A stretch of DNA of 14,984 bases from the NCBI GenBank assembly GCA_017538635.1, contig JAFYIM010000118.1, forward strand, positions 1 through 14,984. Reading direction: 5' to 3'. Positions within the stretch are counted from its first letter, which is position 1; every line of letters begins with the position of its first letter. Made by a program: the position numbers and the translations under genes. Below are positions 8,701 through 13,919 of the stretch, in pieces. The notes under the pieces were generated by a model that worked only from the letters and a program-made list of their open reading frames with translations, did no database searches and was not told where the DNA came from. The stretch comes from a bacterium. GTDB lineage: Bacteria; UBA3054.

Positions 8701-10162
8701 TGATCGTTAGTTCCACGCCTCTCTGGCTTCTGAAGTCGAGGGTGTAGGAAATGGTGAACCACTCGTCCATGGGGAACTTCTTGCCATCAAACTCGGAGGG
8801 AGGAGAGAAATAGCCGTCTTTCATCTGATAGAGGTAGAAGGTGTTCTCGCCTTCGGTCCTGGCTATCTTCATACAGTAGGGCTTGGCGGTGAAAGGCGTC
8901 GCCCAGTAGATGCGGCCGGCGTTGGAACTGGAAGCCCAGTACATCTTGGCGGTGACTTTCACCACGGCGAAGTTCGGGCAGCCTTCTATGGGAGGGCTCG
9001 GGGGATTGCCGCCGCGGCGGGTGCCGTCGGCGCCGGTGGACCTGTAGGAGTGCAGGCACTGGCTGGTGGCAAAATCCGGAGTTTCGACCTCGGCCTTGTT
9101 GCTGTCGGAGCAATAATAGCCCGTTACCATCCAGCCTTCTTGTCCGTCAAAGTTGCCGGAAGTGATGAAGGGTTCTTCGAAGTCTTCCATGTAGAAGACC
9201 GTGCCGTTGATCCAATAAACGCTGACGACTTCGCTTCCGGCGTCGCCGGCGTCGATGGTCACTTTCGCCCTAGCGTATTTCTGATCGCCAGAAGTGGAGA
9301 AGGTCAGATCCTTGGTGCCGTTGAATGTGCCGCTACTGGGACTGACGGTCAACCAGTCGGCGCCGGCAGATTTTGTCACGCCGAAGGTGATGTCGCCCGC
9401 GGGACCGGCGTTCTGAAGAGTCAGGTGTCCGGCCGCTGCTTTCTTCACGGTAATGGTGTTAGTGTCAACGAAAAGATGCGGGGCAGCGTAGCGGTCTTCT
9501 TCTTCCGCCTTGATGTCGTCGTAGTAGGTGGGCCAGTCAAGCTTGGAAGAGAACTGCGTGGAAAGACGCATCCTCACAGCCTGACCGTCAAAGTACGTGC
9601 CGTACATGGGGATGTTGCACTGCTGGGTTTCGCCGTTGCAGGTCACTTCCTTGACGGAGCGGTCGTAGTTGTCCCACAGAAGCGAGATCTCGTTTACTTC
9701 TCCGCTTTTCGAGATGTTGGTGAACTTGACGCCGTCGGGATAGCTGGACATGGTGCCGGCCGAGCCGCTCATGTTGAGGTAGAAGAAGCGGTTGGTATCG
9801 GTGTTGGTGGAGTAGAGAGCGAAAAGATCCGTGCCGCTGCCCACGACCACCTTGGCGCTGATGCGCACAAGTTTTCTGAGGGGATCGTCGGTCTTGATGC
9901 TGAACTTCGGCGTGAAGATCATGTCGTAATCCGCAGAACCGCCGTCTTTTTGCGCCAGTTTGAGGGATTTGCCGGTGAAGCCGCCTTCGTTCTCGACCAC
10001 CGTGGAGGTGCCGTCGTAGGTGGAGAAGAAAGCCCAGCCGTCGACCGTGCCAACCAGTTCGGTGCCGGCCGCGTAGCTCTCGAAATTCTCCTCATAGAGG
10101 GTATCGGCCATCAGAGAGGAGGAAAGCGCCAAAAGAAGCGCTAGGAGAAGTAAACGTTTCAT
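5753..10162 (-). CDS. Giant PEP-CTERM protein with five LamG-like and four BACON-like modules
   Basis: A 1469-residue exported protein. Residues 1-19 are a signal peptide (MKR, Leu-rich core, probable cleavage LMA|D). Modules: divergent LamG/concanavalin-like 21-218; BACON-like Ig 226-320 ('ADWLTVSPSSG'); LamG-like 323-535; BACON-like 541-638 ('ASWLTIENPSG'); LamG-like 640-843; BACON-like 848-944; LamG-like 946-1150; divergent BACON-like 1158-1250; LamG-like 1254-1442; then VPEP at 1447-1450, a membrane segment and ARKQN. LamG modules 2-5 carry a G-x-x-x-G-Q-x-x-W signature near the start and most end in an F-Y-x-D-D/N strand. Modules 2-4 also share cysteines (for example C668, C684, C704, C739, C820 in module 3), probably disulfides in the oxidising exterior. 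The start is supported by AAGGAG 7 nt upstream and by a near-consensus promoter. BACON and LamG families often bind glycans; the ligand here is unknown. It is monocistronic by the flanking promoter and hairpin. Confidence 0.93.
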   Translation of the reverse strand: MKRLLLLALLLALSSSLMADTLYEENFESYAAGTELVGTVDGWAFFSTYDGTSTVVENEGGFTGKSLKLAQKDGGSADYDMIFTPKFSIKTDDPLRKLVRISAKVVVGSGTDLFALYSTNTDTNRFFYLNMSGSAGTMSSYPDGVKFTNISKSGEVNEISLLWDNYDRSVKEVTCNGETQQCNIPMYGTYFDGQAVRMRLSTQFSSKLDWPTYYDDIKAEEEDRYAAPHLFVDTNTITVKKAAAGHLTLQNAGPAGDITFGVTKSAGADWLTVSPSSGTFNGTKDLTFSTSGDQKYARAKVTIDAGDAGSEVVSVYWINGTVFYMEDFEEPFITSGNFDGQEGWMVTGYYCSDSNKAEVETPDFATSQCLHSYRSTGADGTRRGGNPPSPPIEGCPNFAVVKVTAKMYWASSSNAGRIYWATPFTAKPYCMKIARTEGENTFYLYQMKDGYFSPPSEFDGKKFPMDEWFTISYTLDFRSQRGVELTINDVTADISGYVLNEDLKAFSGISWCTDKANGDNDWDAKFYIDDIVCEYIPRGDEPILAVSPTTIHTGLTATNTTISINNAGAGSFDYTASLVGSASWLTIENPSGTVEEEVELKLSIDRESMGEDYYRAVISIDGGEAGSTNVLVTAGNGHIIYKEDFEEPYMTVGDLQGQDGWVVRGANCADSNEAYVLDAHGSHCMHAKRAQGYDGIRNNSLSGCPDNQIVKFSYKIYWDDQSEAQNVYLATPAGMKPFCMKIRKKDDGTFYLYQMLDGSYQPPLDGYTWPMNEWVPISYTLDFRSQNGVTVQIGDDEGDIRTLTLYGDGRYTKLEGFSFCTDGSGNEFDSMFYFDDFKMEIIDRPPDPVLTVSKDRLIVGLDATSGGLTFQNTGAGSFEWTATLPDDPSWLELTKGSGVCEKEDEVRFNILRDEMESDYYRTMMHIDGGAAGEADVVVCVCSGSVFYKEDFEEPYMQVGDLQGQDGWCVRNGGYCRDVNSAYVTNGLPFTDNACMHTVVSKGIDGTTKDYVDTCPRDARVKVSMDVYWDSASPCDAVYLACPARHKPMTLKIENKGDGTFGVRGMQDDSYKVMVGKRWSMDEWVHISYSMDFRTQTGVELTIGDVTEEITQVVLYGNGGIHTYEGFSFCTDGDDEMDSLFYFDNLVFEIVPKDDKPHPVMPGAVTISTDDSATAKVLNYGTPYDFSISMLDLSDKVSVSPASGRTDDSTTLTFTVDRAGLEDSFYRARMRMAYSDGAKEGALTSVVTFAVGGWYYGADFLGPFFHYGPLNGQESWTAGAPECEIVNLDGENAIKYPFATTTELAAKIPLGGIFTFSGRVYSEELADDSYFHIGTVDGSGYKVMYISREGDPRELQFGYFQGNTWTPIATAPFGEWVDFSFTMDTDVTVASITEITFGDFVTNFAIGDVALDPKYDNKQIEKFTIGCHDVANPAGMYLSRIVIRDPSVPEPAIIGLMLALLGLAFARKQN
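6713..9487 (-). repeat. Three tandem BACON+LamG units inside the 1469-residue protein gene
   Basis: Units at about 9487-8558, 8542-7634 and 7621-6713 (residues 226-535, 541-843 and 848-1150) repeat with periods of 951 and 918 bp. The best conserved stretch encodes the start of each LamG module ('DFEEPYM-VGDLQGQDGW') and lies at 9131-9195, 8180-8244 and 7262-7326. By eye the last two copies match at 61 of 65 bases, while the first is clearly more diverged. A fourth, divergent unit (about 6691-5837) precedes the tail. Confidence 0.88.
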
Positions 10163-10169
10163 AAGTGAA

Positions 10170-10175
10170 CTCCTT
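10170..10175 (-). promoter_or_regulatory. Ribosome binding site of the 5753-10162 gene
   Basis: AAGGAG on the - strand, 7 nt before the ATG at 10160-10162. It settles the start immediately ahead of the signal peptide. Confidence 0.88.
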
Positions 10176-10195
10176 GATTAATTGGGGGAGGAAGA

Positions 10196-10224
10196 GTTTC
10201 CAACGCTTGGAAACACTTCCAAAC
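10196..10224. promoter_or_regulatory. Putative three-half-site operator (TTTCCAA/TTGGAAA palindromes)
   Basis: GTTTCCAACGCTTGGAAAC at 10196-10214 is a perfect palindrome (8-bp arms, CGC spacer). The right half-site is shared with a second dyad, TTGGAA-ACAC-TTCCAA at 10207-10222, and the set is bounded by GTTT and AAAC at 10224. It lies about 5-33 nt downstream of the predicted start of the leftward transcript, a position where a bound protein would block transcription. TTTCCA/TGGAAA half-sites resemble LacI/GalR-type operators, but no regulator gene is in the window and the binding protein is unknown. Confidence 0.6.
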
Positions 10225-10235
10225 AAGATAAGGAA

Positions 10236-10264
10236 ATTTTATTAAAACCCGCAATTATTGTCAA
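10236..10264 (-). promoter_or_regulatory. Sigma70-type promoter for the 5753-10162 gene
   Basis: On the - strand TTGACA (10259-10264) and TAAAAT (10236-10241) are separated by exactly 17 nt: a perfect -35 and a -10 with one mismatch. The predicted start near 10229 gives a leader of about 67 nt carrying the palindromic operator and the AAGGAG site. The -35 element is part of an 11-bp palindrome, GTCAACTTGAC (10260-10270), a possible second protein site. Confidence 0.8.
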
Positions 10265-10310
10265 CTTGACCTACCCGGGAGCAATTAATCTCCGAGTTAT
10301 GATAAAATCA

Positions 10311-10316
10311 TATAAT
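10311..10316 (+). promoter_or_regulatory. Possible -10 element for the 10339-13910 operon
   Basis: TATAAT lies in an AT-rich stretch 22 nt before the ATG at 10339. No good -35 stands 16-18 nt upstream; TTGACC at 10266-10271 is much too far away. If used, transcription would begin near 10323 and leave a leader of only about 15 nt without a Shine-Dalgarno site. Other AT-rich hexamers nearby (TATGAT 10299, TAAAAT 10303) are alternatives. Confidence 0.35.
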
Positions 10317-10338
10317 TAAACCATAGATTTTTACGCTT

Positions 10339-12108
10339 ATGAGATCAGGTCTACTCTCGATTTTGTTCTTTTGTCTAAGCCTTACCGCCTTTTCCAGCGA
10401 CACCGTCCTATTTGGCGGCATGCGCCTTACATACAGCGGCAAGGGCTATTGCGTCGCTTCCCCCTATAGCAACGGCGGTAAATGGGACGTCTGGGACATT
10501 AAGGTCGTGGACGACGCCTCGTCGGCCTCCAAAGCCACTCTGACTATCCGGCCTTTGGATAAACATCCCGACGATTTTTGCCTGAAGATCCGAAGTCTCA
10601 GCTCGCCAGCCCTACGTTCCCTTAAGATCACCTTCCCTCCAGGCGCCAACGGAATCGGATATCTCAAGGATCTCTATGTCGGCAGCGGAATGCAAAGCAT
10701 CACGGTCTCCGGCGGCGACCTCGGCTCCAACGAGGGCGGCGACGGCCTTATCTCCATCAACGGCTCTCTCGGTCAGCTTAAGCTTTCCGGCCTGAAACAC
10801 AAGGAAAGCGGAAAGGTGACCTACTGGGGCGGCAATCTCTGGGCCGACGTCAAGATCAAGGGCGACCTCGGTTCCTGTCTCATTACGGGCGGCAACTATT
10901 CCTTCCTCCCCAAGCTGGAGAATCAGCGCTTGGCCTGCTTCAACGTGGCGGGAAGCGTTAAGAAATTTTCCTTGAAAGCCTACCTCTTAAAAGACGGAGC
11001 TGGCCTTGTCTCCTCCTTCGGAGGATTTGCCAGCGCCGACCTTACCGCCACCGAATCCCTGAATTCCTTGGTCGTTTCCGGCGGAGGCTGGTACAACGGA
11101 CTAATCAAATCCCCAAAAATTAAGAGTGTTAAATTTAGCGGTCCAAGTTCTAAAGCCTCGGCGTTGCCTATGCCAAAAGAGGCATACGGCTTAATGAACG
11201 CTTCTATCCGAACCATCAGCGAAACCAATTCGGACAATTTCACGAGCTATAACCTGGGGAGCTGCTCTTTCCGCTCCGCCAACGTAAAAAATTCTCTCAT
11301 ATCTTCCAACGGCCACCTGAAAGGATTAAAGGTCAGCGCTGATAAAAGCGGGAGTGGCGGTCTCATCTCCAACAGCTCCGTTTATGCGGGAATCGGTTAC
11401 GACTGCAACTTCATTCCCACCCCCGTCATTTACGCCAAAGCCCCTCATAACGGCATTTTGCCAGCCGGCACAAACTGCGTTTTCACACTGCCGTTTTCCA
11501 TCACCAATCTCCCTGCGGAAAGCGTCTCATATATCAGCATATCTTCCCGCGGCCTCGCCTGGGATTGTTTCATATCCAACGAGTTCAACGAAACTTTCTC
11601 TAATTTCGATTCTTGGTCCGTTAACGGCACAAACTCTGTTTCAGGCGTCTTCGTGTGGGACCCCGCCCTGGGCGATTTTGACTTCAGCGGCATCTCCTTC
11701 ATAACTTTGACCAACATCAAGATCAGAGTAGCCTACGGTTCGGCTCCTGTCCGTCACAGAGAACTGTCCTTGAAATTGGAAGTCATGCAGCAGGCTAGAG
11801 AAGTGGCCATGACGAACTTCATATTTTCCGGCTTTTCCAACACTCCACTGCGGAAAGCTTTTCCGGGTAAATTCAGCTCCTTAAAGTGCCAAAGCGCAGT
11901 TAACAGTCTCTTTGCCGGCGGAGTGCTCTTCTCCAGCGACGACACTTCGGAACACGCCACCTACCTTGGCTGCCTGAACTCTTTCAAAACGATTGGTGAA
12001 ACATATGGCAATCGCCTCTATTCCAAAAAGAAGATCAAACTGAATAAAGATTTCGATTACGAAAAGAACGAAGTTTGGATCGGAGGTTCACGAGTAAAAA
12101 GCAACTAA
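10339..12108 (+). CDS. Secreted protein of unknown family, probable beta-solenoid (first of tandem pair)
   Basis: 589 residues. Residues 1-20 form a signal peptide (LLSILFFCLSLTAFSS, cleavage probably before D21), with no good lipobox and no PEP-CTERM tail, so the protein should be periplasmic or released. I do not recognise the family. The body is rich in G, S, N and short alternating hydrophobic strands ('ITVSGGDLGSN', 'LISINGSLGQLKLSG'), the look of a right-handed beta-helix, up to about residue 350, then a less repetitive C-terminal part. Landmarks shared with the next gene are ITFPPG (97-102), GGDLGSN (125-131), WGGNLWAD (163-170), LFAGG (524-528) and a C-terminal FD-x-x-x-NE-x-W. The ATG at 10339 is chosen because the signal peptide follows at once, although no Shine-Dalgarno site precedes it. 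The partner gene starts 17 nt after the stop, so the two form an operon. Adhesin or extracellular scaffold are guesses. Confidence 0.85.
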   Translation: MRSGLLSILFFCLSLTAFSSDTVLFGGMRLTYSGKGYCVASPYSNGGKWDVWDIKVVDDASSASKATLTIRPLDKHPDDFCLKIRSLSSPALRSLKITFPPGANGIGYLKDLYVGSGMQSITVSGGDLGSNEGGDGLISINGSLGQLKLSGLKHKESGKVTYWGGNLWADVKIKGDLGSCLITGGNYSFLPKLENQRLACFNVAGSVKKFSLKAYLLKDGAGLVSSFGGFASADLTATESLNSLVVSGGGWYNGLIKSPKIKSVKFSGPSSKASALPMPKEAYGLMNASIRTISETNSDNFTSYNLGSCSFRSANVKNSLISSNGHLKGLKVSADKSGSGGLISNSSVYAGIGYDCNFIPTPVIYAKAPHNGILPAGTNCVFTLPFSITNLPAESVSYISISSRGLAWDCFISNEFNETFSNFDSWSVNGTNSVSGVFVWDPALGDFDFSGISFITLTNIKIRVAYGSAPVRHRELSLKLEVMQQAREVAMTNFIFSGFSNTPLRKAFPGKFSSLKCQSAVNSLFAGGVLFSSDDTSEHATYLGCLNSFKTIGETYGNRLYSKKKIKLNKDFDYEKNEVWIGGSRVKSN

Positions 12109-12113
12109 AAAAC

Positions 12114-12119
12114 AAAGGA
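12114..12119 (+). promoter_or_regulatory. Ribosome binding site deciding the start of the 12126-13910 gene
   Basis: AAAGGA stands 6 nt before the ATG at 12126. An earlier in-frame ATG at 12075 lies inside the previous gene, has no such site and would put 17 charged residues ahead of the signal peptide, so 12126 is the better start. Confidence 0.88.
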
Positions 12120-12125
12120 TTAATA

Positions 12126-13910
12126 ATGCGTAAAATCAGCGCTTCCCTCCTGATTCTCATAGTTTTCGGCTCCTTAACTCTTTTTGCAAGGAAAGAAAGG
12201 CAGCAGTCGGTTCCATTCGGCAACATGAAAGCCACTTATTTTGGGAACGGAATGCTGGAGGTTGTGCCGGTCATGGGGTCCGATATCTGGGACATAAGGA
12301 TAACCGACGCCGGCGCCACTTACGTCCACGGTACTTTGACGGTTGCTCCGCAAAAAAAATACTCTAAAACTCCCCAAAACGTTAAAATTAGAGAGATATA
12401 CTGCGACGGCATTCTTAAGACGCTCGACGTAACCTTCCCGCCTGGCTTGGACCATGCCGGCTTCGTTCAGAACGTAACCATAATAGGCAACGTACGCACT
12501 CTTAACATCAAGGGCGGCGACCTCGGCTCAAATCAAGGCGCCGGAGGAATGATGAGGATTAAAGGACGGGTTGCAAAGTTCAGCGTAAAAGGCAAGGTCT
12601 TCCAGAACAAGGAAAAGCAAAGAACTGAATTTTGGGGCGGCAATATCTGGGCCGACCTTATCGTGAAAGACCAACTGCAAAGCGCTTCCATCAAGGGCGG
12701 CAACCTTTACTTTGACTCCAGTGTCGGAGGCACGCACGGCCTGATCCAGTCAAACGATAACATGAAGAAATTCACTGTCTCCTCCCAGATCGTGAAAGAT
12801 AAATACACCAAGGAAGCCAAATGTTACGGAGGCGTGGTGAACGCCGATATCGTTTCACTGCTTGACGGCCTGAAAAGCGTGAAAATAAAAGGCGGCGCAT
12901 TCCTCGGCGGAATGATACGCTCCAAATTCCTCAAGACCTTCAGTGTCACCGGATTCAAAACAGCTTCGGCCTATCCTCTGGAAAGAAGCGAATGCGGCAT
13001 AAGGAACGCTTACTTTGCCATCCGCGACTACAACAAAACAAATCTCAAATATACCAACTTTTTCGCAAGGACCATCTCTGTAAAAGACGCCGATATCGTT
13101 GACAGCATATTGACTTGCCAAGGAAACCTCTCCAAGATCAAAGTCTCCTCCAACAAATCGCTTCCCTACGGAGTCATAAAAAATTGCACAGCGCGCGCCG
13201 GATATTCCGGCCAAATACTCGACTACAACATGCCGGAAGTGTATATGGATCTGACCGCGGAAGTTTCAACCAACGCTCTGTTGGAAATGCCCTTCACAGT
13301 CAGCAACCTGGTGGCTGAATCCTCCTACGAGATCTATCTCCCCAACAAAGACAGGGCCTGGCACGTAATATTGACGGATGGAACGAATGAGTGCACGGGA
13401 TTTTCCAAAATAAACGTAACGGGTTCCGAAAGCTTCTCTGGCAAAATAAATTGGCAGCCGTCTGAAGAAAAACTCTACTTCGGCAAAGCAAGCTCTATCA
13501 TAATAACGAACCTTACTTTGAGGATCCTTAGGAAAGGCTCGCCGGAACTCTTTTTGGACATTAAGCCAAAGATAGCGGTCCTGGCTGACAGCCAAGGTAT
13601 TTCCGAACTTCACTACCCCACCGTGTTCTCCTACGAGGGAATAGTGGAAACTGTCGCCAATGAAAACGGGCATATCGGCAGTTTGAGCTGCAATGAAGCC
13701 TACGATTCTCTTTTTGCGGGCGGAACGATCATCAGCGACCTCAGCAACCCCGCTCACGCCTCCTTCTTGGGAAACGTCAACTCCGCCAAATTCAAAACCA
13801 AGGCCGTTGGCAACACGATATTTTCCAAAGGCAAAACCTCCATATCGCCAAAAACTTTCGACTTTCAGAACAACGAAATCTGGTGTGACGGGCAAAGGCG
13901 CGACAAATAA
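12126..13910 (+). CDS. Secreted protein of unknown family, probable beta-solenoid (second of tandem pair)
   Basis: 594 residues from the ATG at 12126, with signal peptide MRK-ISASLLILIVFGSLTLFA (cleavage about residue 21). It is collinear with the preceding protein along its whole length and shares VTFPPG (102-107), GGDLGSN (130-136), WGGNIWAD (170-177), the 'FTVSNLVAES' segment, LFAGG (529-533), 'ASFLGNVNS' and the end FDFQNNEIW; in both proteins the C-terminal block from the conserved Cys is 73 residues long. It is more lysine-rich than its partner. Repeated short beta strands with Gly/Asn turns suggest a beta-helix. No PEP-CTERM, lipobox or enzymatic motif is seen. The pair arose by tandem duplication and then diverged considerably; both copies are intact, so they may have separate or heteromeric roles. 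The function is unknown. Confidence 0.87.
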   Translation: MRKISASLLILIVFGSLTLFARKERQQSVPFGNMKATYFGNGMLEVVPVMGSDIWDIRITDAGATYVHGTLTVAPQKKYSKTPQNVKIREIYCDGILKTLDVTFPPGLDHAGFVQNVTIIGNVRTLNIKGGDLGSNQGAGGMMRIKGRVAKFSVKGKVFQNKEKQRTEFWGGNIWADLIVKDQLQSASIKGGNLYFDSSVGGTHGLIQSNDNMKKFTVSSQIVKDKYTKEAKCYGGVVNADIVSLLDGLKSVKIKGGAFLGGMIRSKFLKTFSVTGFKTASAYPLERSECGIRNAYFAIRDYNKTNLKYTNFFARTISVKDADIVDSILTCQGNLSKIKVSSNKSLPYGVIKNCTARAGYSGQILDYNMPEVYMDLTAEVSTNALLEMPFTVSNLVAESSYEIYLPNKDRAWHVILTDGTNECTGFSKINVTGSESFSGKINWQPSEEKLYFGKASSIIITNLTLRILRKGSPELFLDIKPKIAVLADSQGISELHYPTVFSYEGIVETVANENGHIGSLSCNEAYDSLFAGGTIISDLSNPAHASFLGNVNSAKFKTKAVGNTIFSKGKTSISPKTFDFQNNEIWCDGQRRDK

Positions 13911-13919
13911 GCTTATTTG
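13904..13919. repeat. 16-bp perfect palindrome over two convergent stop codons
   Basis: CAAATAAGCTTATTTG reads the same on both strands and contains both TAA stops (13908-13910 on +, 13913-13915 on -) with only GC between them. There is no loop and little GC, so it is a poor intrinsic terminator. It may simply reflect two AAATAA gene ends meeting. Confidence 0.8.

Noticed and set aside
5882..8710. A 942-codon open frame on the + strand opposite the giant PEP-CTERM gene
   Set aside because: It lies in exact codon register with the real gene, so antisense stops would only come from TTA, CTA and TCA sense codons, which this GC-leaning gene avoids. The product has no signal peptide, domain or repeat logic of its own, while the - strand protein has all of these.
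6713..9487. Repeated units considered as a CRISPR array or insertion elements
   Set aside because: The period is about 0.9 kb, within one continuous reading frame, and the repeats encode protein modules; there are no spacers, terminal inverted repeats or transposase.
9050..10144. A 364-codon open frame on the + strand opposite the N-terminal part of the giant protein
   Set aside because: Shadow of a gene with signal peptide, promoter and ribosome site on the other strand.
10276..10294. Small dyad CGGGAG...CTCCG in the divergent control region
   Set aside because: Short and imperfect; could easily be chance in this context.
12075..12125. Upstream in-frame ATG extending the second solenoid gene
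   Set aside because: It overlaps the end of the previous gene, lacks a ribosome site and would bury the signal peptide behind 17 polar residues.
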